From Streptomyces sp. YPW6 (lineage in GTDB: Bacteria > Actinomycetota > Actinomycetes > Streptomycetales > Streptomycetaceae), in the NCBI RefSeq assembly GCF_018866325.1, contig NZ_CP076457.1, positions 6,111,001-6,175,000 on the forward strand: a DNA stretch of 64,000 bases, written 5' to 3'. Within the stretch, counting starts at the first letter, position 1. The number at the start of each line of letters is the position of its first letter. Position numbers and translations under genes: made by a program. Shown here one piece after another: positions 25,467-32,742 of this stretch. The notes under the pieces are model-generated. The model saw only the letters and a program-made list of their open reading frames with translations. It was not told the origin of the DNA and made no database searches.

Positions 25467-26481
25467 CGTCCGCCATCACCCGCTCCACCAGCCCCGCCAC
25501 GCTCGGCAGGTCCTCGATCAGGGCTGCCACCTGGCCCGAGGCCATGATCCCCAGGTCCGTCCGGCCCTCCACCATCGCCGCCCTCAGCAGCATCGGCGTG
25601 TTCGCCGCCAGCAGTACCTGGCTCCAGCTCAGCTCCTTGCCGTGCCGCATCGCCAGCCCGTCCCGGGCCATGCCCAGCCGGCTCAGGCCGGACAGCCGCC
25701 GGAGGCGGGACGCCCGGCGCACCGCCCCGTACAGGGCTCGCAGCCGGCCCCCACCGCCCTCCAGCTCCGCCACCATCTCCGTACGGAGCATCCGGTGCGG
25801 GAGCCCGTCCACCGCCCGTGTCAGCGTGATGTCCTTCGCGGTCGCCGCCAGATAGCGGGCCTTCACCGCGTCCGGGACCGTCGAGTCCGAGGTCAGCAGG
25901 AACCGGGTCCCCATCGCGACCCCCGCCGCCCCGTACGCCAGCGCTGCCACCAGCCCCCGGCCGTCGTGGAAGCCGCCCGCCGCGACCACCGGGATGTCCA
26001 CCACGTCCACGACCTGCGGCAGCAGGACCGTGGTGGCGACCTCGCCCGTGTGGCCGCCGCCCTCGGCGCCCTGCACGATCACCGCGTCCGCACCCCAGGC
26101 CGCGACCTTCTCCGCGTGCCGCCGGGCCCCCACCGACGGGACGACGACCACGCCCGCGTCCTTCAGCTCGGCGATCAGCTCCCTCGACGGGGCGAGGGCG
26201 AACGACGCCACCCGGACGCCCTCCTCGACGATGATCCGCACCCGCTCCCGGGCGTCCCCCGCGTCGGCCCGCAGGTTCACCCCGAAGGGCGCGTCGGTCC
26301 GGGACCTCACCTCCCGTACGGCGGAACGCAGTTGCTCCGGCGTCATGGTCGCGGAGGCCAGGATGCCGAGCGCCCCGGCCCGCGCGGTCGCGGTGACCAG
26401 GCGAGGGCCCGCCACCCAGCCCATCCCGGTCTGCACGATCGGGTGCCGGACACCGACGAGGCCGGTCAGGGCGGTGCGCAT
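25414..26481 (-). CDS. ipdC: FMN-dependent enoyl-CoA reductase/nitronate monooxygenase family protein, IpdC-like
   Basis: 355 residues. A TIM-barrel flavoprotein of the NMO/2-nitropropane dioxygenase fold: HPIVQTGMGWVAGPRLVTA, GVNLRADAGDARERV, VIVQGAEGGGHTGE, PVVAAGGFHDGRGLVAALAYG and GVAMGTRFLLT. In the HIP pathway IpdC is a flavin-dependent reductase acting on a CoA intermediate after ring opening. Its ATG overlaps the ipdB stop (ATGA). The C-terminal residues are supplied by an intergenic repeat copy. The family also includes true nitronate monooxygenases, but the cluster favours IpdC. Confidence 0.8.
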   Translation of the reverse strand: MRTALTGLVGVRHPIVQTGMGWVAGPRLVTATARAGALGILASATMTPEQLRSAVREVRSRTDAPFGVNLRADAGDARERVRIIVEEGVRVASFALAPSRELIAELKDAGVVVVPSVGARRHAEKVAAWGADAVIVQGAEGGGHTGEVATTVLLPQVVDVVDIPVVAAGGFHDGRGLVAALAYGAAGVAMGTRFLLTSDSTVPDAVKARYLAATAKDITLTRAVDGLPHRMLRTEMVAELEGGGGRLRALYGAVRRASRLRRLSGLSRLGMARDGLAMRHGKELSWSQVLLAANTPMLLRAAMVEGRTDLGIMASGQVAALIEDLPSVAGLVERVMADAETALAALGAPSGPSGD

Positions 26482-27230
26482 CAGGCCCGCACCTCCCGGT
26501 CCCGGGTGCGGTCCGGGTCGATGACCTCGCGGATCAGGGCCAGTTCGGCGGGGGAGGGGGCGCGGGTGTACGGGACGTCGGCGGGGACCGTGAGCGCGAA
26601 GCCCGTCGCCTCGCGGACCCGGTCGACCGTGACGCCCGGGTGGAGGGAGGCCAGCCGCATCGAACGGTCCGGCGTCGCGAAGTCGAAGACCCCGAGATCG
26701 CTCACCACCCGGGGGATGCGGTGGAACCGGGTGGCCGACGGGCCCGCCGCCCGCGCGCTGTCGTGCCCGACCCCGCAGATCATGTCGACCCGCTCGACGA
26801 AGACCCGGGCGGAGTGCCGGGGGATCCAGTAACTCACCGGGTTGTTCAGGGTGTTGACGGGGGCGCCGCGTACCCCGAGGAGCTGGCGCGCCGGCTGCTC
26901 CCAGTCGCCGATGCAGGAGATGTTCTGGTTGCCGAAGCGGTCGATCTGGCTCGCGCCCATCATCACGTGCCGCCGTCCGCCCGTGACCAGGGTCAGATGC
27001 CTGCGGTAGGGGAGCCAGCCCTCCGGCTCGCCGTCCGGGCCGACGAGCGTCGCCTCGCCGTCGGTGAGGAGCAGATCGGGGGCGAAGGTCAGCCGGGCCA
27101 GCCGGGCCCCGGCCGACGGCACCGCGCCCATCGGACTGGCCAGGATCTCCCCGTCGCCCCGCCAGGCTTCCGCGCAGGCGATCACGCAGTACTCGGCACG
27201 GGTGACGTTCTCCACGGCGGACGCGCTCAT
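26481..27230 (-). CDS. ipdB: CoA-transferase-like ring-cleaving hydrolase, beta subunit (IpdB-like)
   Basis: 249 residues of the class I CoA-transferase beta fold: AEYCVIACAEAWRGDGEILA, PMGAVPSAGARLARLTFAPD, ASQIDRFGNQNISCIGDW and GVFDFATPDRSMRLASLHPG. In Mycobacterium and Rhodococcus IpdAB looks like a CoA-transferase but hydrolytically opens the last steroid ring of a CoA ester. It overlaps both neighbours by 4 bp, so the subunits are made together. ATG at 27230 inside the end of ipdA. Confidence 0.85.
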   Translation of the reverse strand: MSASAVENVTRAEYCVIACAEAWRGDGEILASPMGAVPSAGARLARLTFAPDLLLTDGEATLVGPDGEPEGWLPYRRHLTLVTGGRRHVMMGASQIDRFGNQNISCIGDWEQPARQLLGVRGAPVNTLNNPVSYWIPRHSARVFVERVDMICGVGHDSARAAGPSATRFHRIPRVVSDLGVFDFATPDRSMRLASLHPGVTVDRVREATGFALTVPADVPYTRAPSPAELALIREVIDPDRTRDREVRA

Positions 27231-28117
27231 CCCTGCTCCTCGTGCCAGACGCGGACGGCTTCCCGGTAGCTCTTCTCGTCACCGTCCGGCGGCAGGAAGC
27301 GCGCGGCGAAGTCCGCCCAGGCCGCGGGGTCCGCCGCCGCGGCCGCGTACGCCTTCTGGAACGGCTCGTCGCGGGGGTGGTCGGGGACGCAGGAGGTGAA
27401 GTGCGCCCCGCCGGGCGTCTCCACGACCCCCGTGACGGAGTGCCGTTGCACCAGGAGGGTCGGCAGCGCCCCCGCGCCCTCGGTCAGCTCCCGCGTCTCC
27501 ACCAGACGTTCGCAGGAGACGTACGCCGCGTCCGCCGCCTCGCAGAACAGGTCGTCGAAGTACGGGTCGGGCCCCAGGTACCGGCCGTTGCCGCGCCGGT
27601 CCGCCCGGTTGAGGTGGACCAGCGCCGCGTCCATCCGCAGGGCGGGCATCGCGACGAACTCCTCCCCGTCCTCGTACGGCGACGTCACCGTCCGCAGCTG
27701 AGGGTTGACCCGCATCACGTCCGAGCCCAGCCCCGCCCGCACCGGCAGGAACGGCAGCCGGTTCGCCGCCGCGTGCAGCCCCCACAGGAACATCGCCTCG
27801 TCGATCTCCGTCAGTGCGAACGCCCCGCGCTGCCGGGCCGCCCGGTAGTGCGGCTCCAGCGGGATCGAGTCGAGCGTCACGAACGGCGTGACCAGGCGGC
27901 GGATGCGCCCCGCCGCGGCGAGCAGGCCGATGTCCGGGCCGCCGCAGGAGATCACCGTGAGATCGCCGACCGACGACCGGAGCAGCGCCCGGACCAGGGC
28001 CATCGGCTTGCGGCGCGACCCCCAGCCGCCGATCCCGATCGTCATCCCGCTGCTCAGCCGGCCGACGGCCTCCTCGGGTGTCATCGTCTTGTCGCGCGGG
28101 GGCGGGGCGGTGGTCAC
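27227..28117 (-). CDS. ipdA: CoA-transferase-like ring-cleaving hydrolase, alpha subunit (IpdA-like)
   Basis: 296 residues. The alpha-subunit glycine loop is MTIGIGGWGSRRKPMALVRALL, followed by LTVISCGGPDIGLLAAAGRI, the segment ALTEIDEAMFLWGLHAAANR and DAALVHLNRADRRGNGRYLG. It pairs with IpdB. It starts with GTG at 28117, 3 bp after the echA20 stop; an internal ATG 33 bp in is possible. By homology it acts on the ring-opened HIP intermediate (COCHEA-CoA). No free-standing 3-oxoacid CoA-transferase context is seen. Confidence 0.85.
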   Translation of the reverse strand: MTTAPPPRDKTMTPEEAVGRLSSGMTIGIGGWGSRRKPMALVRALLRSSVGDLTVISCGGPDIGLLAAAGRIRRLVTPFVTLDSIPLEPHYRAARQRGAFALTEIDEAMFLWGLHAAANRLPFLPVRAGLGSDVMRVNPQLRTVTSPYEDGEEFVAMPALRMDAALVHLNRADRRGNGRYLGPDPYFDDLFCEAADAAYVSCERLVETRELTEGAGALPTLLVQRHSVTGVVETPGGAHFTSCVPDHPRDEPFQKAYAAAAADPAAWADFAARFLPPDGDEKSYREAVRVWHEEQG

Positions 28118-28120
28118 GGC

Positions 28121-28870
28121 TCAGGCCTCCTTGCCGAAGGTGCCGCGGACCCGGGCCGCGGTCCCGGAGAGGTTCGCCTCGAAGGTGAACCCCTGCTCGA
28201 AGCGGTAGCTGCGCCGTACGTCGACGGGGTCGATGCCGTTGATCGCGGCCTTGGCCAGCCGCAGCAGACGGCCGTCCTTGGCGGCGATCTCCGCCGCCAG
28301 CGCCAGTGCAGCGGTGTCGAGCCGGTCGGACGGCACCACCTGCCAGACCGAGCCGTGAGCGTGCAGTTCCGCGGCGGTGACGGTCCGCGAGGTGTAGTAC
28401 AGCGTGCGCATCAGATGCTGCGGGACCAGCCGGGCGAGGTGCGTCGCCGCGCCCAGCGCGCCCCGGTCCAGCTCCGGCAGGCCGAAGACCGCGTCCTCGC
28501 CCGCCACGATCGCGTCGGCGTTCCCGACGAGCCCGATCCCGCCGCCCAGGCAGAACCCCCGCACCGCCGCGACGACCGGCACCTCGCACGCGTACACCGC
28601 GGCGAACGCCTCCGCACACCCGTGGTTGGCGCCGATCAGGGACGCGTGCCCCGGATCGCGCTGCAACTCCTTGATGTCCACGCCCGCGTTGAAGCCGCGC
28701 CCCTCGGCGGCCAGGACGACGCAGCGCACCTCCGGGTCGCGGCCCGCCGCCCGTACGGCGTCGGCCAGGTCGTACCAGCCCTGTACGGGCAGCGCGTTGA
28801 CGGGCGGATGGTCGACGGTGACGACGCGGACGCCGTCGGTCCCGGAGGGTGAGGAGGTGGAGACAGTCAT
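28121..28870 (-). CDS. echA20: enoyl-CoA hydratase/isomerase family ring hydrolase, EchA20-like
   Basis: 249 residues of the crotonase fold: VDHPPVNALPVQGWYDL, the oxyanion segment AAEGRGFNAGVDIKELQ, and VRGFCLGGGIGLVGNADAIV. EchA20 of the KstR2 regulon hydrolytically opens the D-ring-derived five-membered ring of a HIP-CoA intermediate. It is the first gene of echA20-ipdA-ipdB-ipdC and starts at ATG 28870, 22 bp from a KstR2-type palindrome. Confidence 0.82.
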   Translation of the reverse strand: MTVSTSSPSGTDGVRVVTVDHPPVNALPVQGWYDLADAVRAAGRDPEVRCVVLAAEGRGFNAGVDIKELQRDPGHASLIGANHGCAEAFAAVYACEVPVVAAVRGFCLGGGIGLVGNADAIVAGEDAVFGLPELDRGALGAATHLARLVPQHLMRTLYYTSRTVTAAELHAHGSVWQVVPSDRLDTAALALAAEIAAKDGRLLRLAKAAINGIDPVDVRRSYRFEQGFTFEANLSGTAARVRGTFGKEA

Positions 28871-28891
28871 CGGAGGATCAGCTACCTTTCC

Positions 28892-28905
28892 ACCAAACGT
28901 TTGTT
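28892..28905. promoter_or_regulatory. KstR2-type operator in the echA20/SDR divergent promoter
   Basis: ACCAAACGTTTGTT, a perfect inner palindrome and the near-identical counterpart of the site at 20146, again followed by TAGGTTGAC. It deviates symmetrically from the mycobacterial consensus AnCAAGnnCTTGnT (G to A and C to T). It lies between the echA20 start (28870) and the SDR start (28964). Confidence 0.8.
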
Positions 28906-28963
28906 AGGTTGACGGTAGCAGGTGCCCCGCCCGCCAACCAGGCCCACTGACCGGGGAGATGAG

Positions 28964-29908
28964 ATGACCGGACCCACCGCACACCGCGCCGGACTCTGCG
29001 CGGGCCGGGTCGTCGCCGTGACCGGCGCCGGGCGCGGTCTCGGCCGCGCCCACGCCCTGGCCTTCGCCGCCGAAGGGGCCCGGGTCGTCGTCAACGACCT
29101 GGGCGTCGGGCCGGACGGGGGCGGAACACCGAAAGACGAGGCGCCAGGCCCTGCCCACGCGGTCGTCGAGGACATCGTGGCGGCCGGCGGCGAAGCCGTC
29201 GTCCACGGCGGCGACATCGCCACCGCCGAGGGCGCGGCCTCCCTGGTCGACACCGCCCTGGACGCCTTCGGCCGCCTCGACACCCTGGTCAACAACGCGG
29301 GATTCCTGCGCGACCGGATGCTGGTCAACCTGGACGAGGACGACTGGGACGCGGTGGTACGGGTCCACCTCAGGGGCCACTTCCTGCCCCTCAAACACGC
29401 CGCCGCGCACTGGCGCGCCGAGGCGAAGGCGGGCCGCACACCGGTCGCCCGGGTGATCGCCACCAGCTCCGGCGCCGGACTCCTCGGCAGTGTCGGCCAG
29501 GGCAACTACGCGGCCGCCAAGGCCGGAATCATCGCCCTGACCCTGGTCGCGGCGGCCGAGCTGGGCCGGTACGGGGTCCAGGTCAACGCCCTCGCACCCG
29601 CCGCCCGGACCCGGATGACCGAGCAGACCTTCGCCGAGGCGATGGCGGCCCCGGAGGAGGGGGAGTTCGACGCCATGGCCCCCGCCAACGTCTCGCCCCT
29701 CGTCGTCTGGCTCGGCTCCGCCGCGAGCGACGGCGTGACGGGCCGCGTCTTCGAGGCCGAGGCGGGCCGCATCACCGTCATGGAAGGCTGGCGCCCCGGC
29801 CCCACCGACGACCGGGGCGCGCGCAGGTCCCCGGCCGAGGCGGGCGAAACGGTGCGCCGGCTGCTGGCGCACGCGGAGGAGCCGGGGCGGGTCTACGGGG
29901 CGCCCTGA
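28964..29908 (+). CDS. short-chain dehydrogenase of the KstR2 regulon (Rv3548c/Rv3549c-like)
   Basis: 314 residues. VVAVTGAGRGLGRAHALAFA, VVNDLGVGPDGGG (a long loop typical of MFE-2/HSD17B4-type SDRs), LVNNAGFLRDRML, and NYAAAKAGIIAL with the catalytic Tyr-Lys. In mycobacteria the corresponding SDR gene stands next to echA20-ipdABC. I take the ATG at 28964 (GGGGAG upstream) rather than a GTG at 28922. It is divergent from echA20 across the operator. The substrate is presumably a hydroxyacyl-CoA of the HIP route. Confidence 0.78.
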   Translation: MTGPTAHRAGLCAGRVVAVTGAGRGLGRAHALAFAAEGARVVVNDLGVGPDGGGTPKDEAPGPAHAVVEDIVAAGGEAVVHGGDIATAEGAASLVDTALDAFGRLDTLVNNAGFLRDRMLVNLDEDDWDAVVRVHLRGHFLPLKHAAAHWRAEAKAGRTPVARVIATSSGAGLLGSVGQGNYAAAKAGIIALTLVAAAELGRYGVQVNALAPAARTRMTEQTFAEAMAAPEEGEFDAMAPANVSPLVVWLGSAASDGVTGRVFEAEAGRITVMEGWRPGPTDDRGARRSPAEAGETVRRLLAHAEEPGRVYGAP

Positions 29909-30116
29909 GGTCCGTGGCGCACGGCGCGCCCCTCGGCCTGTCGCGTACGCGGTCCTCCGCCGCGTACCGCAGCCCTGCACCGCGCGGCGGAGCCCTCCGG
30001 GGCGTACCGGAGCTCGGAGGATGCCGCGCAACCGGACTTCGGGGGCCTGCGGTGCCCGGAGCCCGGCCACGGATATCCGGTGGCGCGGCCCGGTCGCGCG
30101 TGGTGAGGATCGCCCC

Positions 30117-30677
30117 ATGCGCATCTTCCTGGAGACCGGCCGGCTCGCCCTTCTCCCGGCCACGGCCGCCGACGCCCCCGACCTGCTCGCCCTCGACAAC
30201 GACCCCGCCGTCATGCGGTACATCAACGGCGGCCGGCCCACCAGCGCCGAGGACATCCGGGACCGGACCCTGCCGAGGCTCCTCCACGACCACCCGTGCA
30301 CCGGAACCCGTGGCTACTGGATCGCGCGGAAGAAGGACACGGGGGAGTTCCTCGGCTGGTTCGAACTCCGGCCCCTGGACGACCGCGACCCCGCCGCGGC
30401 CGAGCTCGGCTACCGGCTGGCCCGGGCCGCGTGGGGCCGCGGGTACGCCACCGAAGGCGCACGCGCCCTGATCGACAAGGCGTTCACCGACCTCGGGGTC
30501 CGGCGGGTCACCGCCAACACCATGGCGGTCAACACGGGGTCCCGGCGCGTGATGGAGAAAGCGGGGCTGAGCCTTCTGCGGGCCTACACCGAGGACTGGC
30601 CGGAGCCCATCGAGGGCTCCGAACACGGCGAGGTGGAATACGGGCTGACGCGGGAGGCGTGGCAGCACAGGCGGTGA
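30117..30677 (+). CDS. GNAT-family N-acetyltransferase (RimJ-like)
   Basis: 186 residues. LETGRLALLPATAADAPDLL and NDPAVMRYINGGRPTSAEDI are typical of RimJ/RimL-type acetyltransferases. The acetyl-CoA loop is YRLARAAWGRGYATEGARAL, followed by VTANTMAVNTGSRRVMEKAG. Probably modifies a protein N-terminus or small amine; the target is unknown. The ATG at 30117 follows GGTGAGGAT. The 208 bp before it hold no gene. Confidence 0.9.
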   Translation: MRIFLETGRLALLPATAADAPDLLALDNDPAVMRYINGGRPTSAEDIRDRTLPRLLHDHPCTGTRGYWIARKKDTGEFLGWFELRPLDDRDPAAAELGYRLARAAWGRGYATEGARALIDKAFTDLGVRRVTANTMAVNTGSRRVMEKAGLSLLRAYTEDWPEPIEGSEHGEVEYGLTREAWQHRR

Positions 30678-30719
30678 GCCGCGAGGGCGCGGCGGGATCA
30701 GGCCCGGCGGGCCCACGGC

Positions 30720-31478
30720 TCAGGACGCCCGACCCTCCAGCAGGTCCACGATCTCCGCGTGCCCCGTGTGCTGGTCCACCCCCGCCGACGGCACCCCGTC
30801 CCGGAGCAGTTCCACCGCCACGGTCTCCTCGCCGTCCCGCCGCTCGCGGAGCACCGCCGTCTCCAGCCCGGTGCCGTACATCTCCTCAAGCCGCCGCAGC
30901 AGCTCCCGCTCCGCGTCGAGTCCGGCGATGTGCCGGGCCTGTGCCAGGGCCGCCGCGACCACGGACTCCTGTCCCTGCGCCGCCGCGCCGTGCGCGAGCA
31001 ACGCCCGCACCGTACGCGCCGAGCCGCGCTGCGCCGCCAGCACCAGCATCGCCTCGCCCCGCGGGCCCGGCAGCAGCGGGTCCGCGCCCCCGGCGAGCAG
31101 CGCCTCGACCGTCGCGGCGTGCCCCAGCCCGACCGCCCAGCGCAGCGCGGTGAAGCCGAAGTCCTCGCGCAGATCCGGCCGGGCCCCGGCGGACAGCAGC
31201 GCCTCCACCACCTCGGTGTGCCCGCCGCACGCCGCCCCGCACAGCGGCAGGTCACCGGCCTCGGGCCCGCTCGCCCGGTCGGGGTCGGCCCCGGCAGCGA
31301 GCAGCAGCCGCACCATCCCGGGGCGGTCCTGGACCGCTGCCGTGTAGAGCGCGGTCGTGCCCTCCGCGTCGCTCGCCTCGGCCCGCGCACCCGCGCGCAG
31401 GACCCGAACGAGCGCGTTCTCGTCCTCGTGCAGCGCGTCGAACAGGCTTGGTTCGTCCCTGATCGGCTCGTTCGTCAT
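30720..31478 (-). CDS. ankyrin-repeat protein
   Basis: 252 residues with about five ankyrin repeats, for example EGTTALYTAAVQDRPGMVRL, GHTEVVEALLSAGARPDLRE, FGFTALRWAVGLGHAATVEA and RTVRALLAHGAAAQ. There is no signal peptide or membrane helix, so it is cytosolic. Ankyrin arrays mediate protein contacts; no partner is identifiable. Its start is 38 bp upstream of the end of the HExxH protein gene on the same strand, so it is probably the second reading frame downstream of nothing else and transcribed separately. Confidence 0.85.
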   Translation of the reverse strand: MTNEPIRDEPSLFDALHEDENALVRVLRAGARAEASDAEGTTALYTAAVQDRPGMVRLLLAAGADPDRASGPEAGDLPLCGAACGGHTEVVEALLSAGARPDLREDFGFTALRWAVGLGHAATVEALLAGGADPLLPGPRGEAMLVLAAQRGSARTVRALLAHGAAAQGQESVVAAALAQARHIAGLDAERELLRRLEEMYGTGLETAVLRERRDGEETVAVELLRDGVPSAGVDQHTGHAEIVDLLEGRAS

Positions 31479-31516
31479 CCTCCGACCCTACGAGGAGTCA
31501 CGGACAACGCCCGAGG

Positions 31517-32458
31517 TCAGGTGTCGCACTCCAGGCGGGTACGGCACAGCCCGCAGCGCGCGCTCACCCGGCCCCGGACGGGCAGCCGGATGCGCTGGTG
31601 GCAGGTGGGGCAGGGGAAGGAGACGCGCAGCCCTCCGGCACCGGTCTCGAAGGCGTACGCGACGCTCGGGTCCGGGGCGGTGCCGGGGTGGTCCCGGGCA
31701 TACCGCCGGTCCTTGGCGTAGCGACGGCGGCCCGCCCAGCCGGCGGCGGTCAGCGGCGGCCGCCGCAGATCCTCCAGGGCCCGCCGGCGCCCCTCGGTGT
31801 ACGCGGTGTACGCCTGCGGGCTGGTGAACCACGGGGAGGGGTCCTCGTCGAAGGCGAACGCCCGTTTGGCCAGGACGTATCCGAACTCCTCCGGGGTCAG
31901 GTAGCCGAGCTTCTGCCGGGAGGTCGCGTCCTCCCGGAACGCGTCGAGCAGCAGCCAGCCCGTGCCCAGGTACGCCGTCGTCGTGTCGGTCAGGATCTCG
32001 TTGGCGCGCGTCCCGGGGAACTCCAGACCGAGCCGGTGCAGCAGCACATGGGTGACCTCGTGCGCGAGCGCCGCCCCGATGTCCCTGCGGTGGGTGCGGA
32101 AGCGGTCGTTGAGCTCGATGAAGTACTCGGGCCCCGCCGTCAGTTCCACACTCGCCGCGTGCTCCATCGCCCGGAAGCCGACGATCATCCGGGCGTCGGG
32201 GAGGCGCAGGTGCTGGACCAGGGAGCGCGCCACCCGCTGGGCTCCCAGATGCAGATCGTCCTCGTCCCCGAACGCGGCGTCGACGGGCGCGAGGCTGGTG
32301 GCGTAGGCGCGCACGCCGTCCGCCGAGAGCCGCCGGTAGAGCGCGGTGACGGCGGAGCGGACCGTGTCCAGATGGGGAAAGCCATGGACGACGGGTGCGC
32401 CCGGAGAACTGTTCGTCACGCCGGAATCCCCCATCCGCGACGGTCGACGGATCTCCAC
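31517..32458 (-). CDS. HExxH zincin-like protein with C-terminal zinc ribbon
   Basis: 313 residues (GTG start at 32458; ATG 32434 or GTG 32419, the last with GGGGGA in front, are also possible). An active-site-like HEVTH occurs in IGAALAHEVTHVLLHRLGLE, followed by TRANEILTDTTTAYLGTGWL where Glu/Asp could be the third ligand. The C-terminus holds a CPTC...CGLC zinc ribbon (SFPCPTCHQRIRLP then ARCGLCRTRLECDT). The order, protease-like domain then nucleic-acid or protein-binding zinc ribbon, suggests a cytosolic regulatory metallopeptidase. I do not recognise a characterised family. It lies upstream of the ankyrin gene on the same strand (38-bp gap), so the two may form an operon. Confidence 0.75.
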   Translation of the reverse strand: MEIRRPSRMGDSGVTNSSPGAPVVHGFPHLDTVRSAVTALYRRLSADGVRAYATSLAPVDAAFGDEDDLHLGAQRVARSLVQHLRLPDARMIVGFRAMEHAASVELTAGPEYFIELNDRFRTHRRDIGAALAHEVTHVLLHRLGLEFPGTRANEILTDTTTAYLGTGWLLLDAFREDATSRQKLGYLTPEEFGYVLAKRAFAFDEDPSPWFTSPQAYTAYTEGRRRALEDLRRPPLTAAGWAGRRRYAKDRRYARDHPGTAPDPSVAYAFETGAGGLRVSFPCPTCHQRIRLPVRGRVSARCGLCRTRLECDT

Positions 32459-32623
32459 TGTATGCCGGGCGGGGGAGAGGGGCCGGAAAGCCGCCGGATG
32501 ATCGTGGCCGAAAGCTGCACCTCGTGCCAGCGGTCACCCGGCACCTCATCGGCGCGCTCTCGTCGAACGCATGACTGATGTGGCTTCCGTGCCGGAGGCG
32601 GAGCGACCTACCGGCCCGGACCC

Positions 32624-32710
32624 GAGCCATCGCTCGGACCCGAGGCCGTGCGGCCCTGAGCCACCGCTCGGACCCGAGGCCGTGCGGCCCTGAGCCACCG
32701 CTCGGACCCG
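32624..32710. repeat. 34-bp tandem repeat
   Basis: GAGCCACCGCTCGGACCCGA followed by GGCCGTGCGGCCCT repeats at 32624, 32658 and (partial) 32692 without spacers. Non-coding, between the HExxH protein promoter and the beta-galactosidase 3' end. Confidence 0.8.
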
Positions 32711-32742
32711 ATCCACCCGATCGTCCGCCGTCAGTCCGCTGA

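Noticed and set aside
32624..32710. CRISPR or iteron array
   Set aside because: A 34-bp head-to-tail repeat with no spacers and only two and a half copies; no replication genes nearby.
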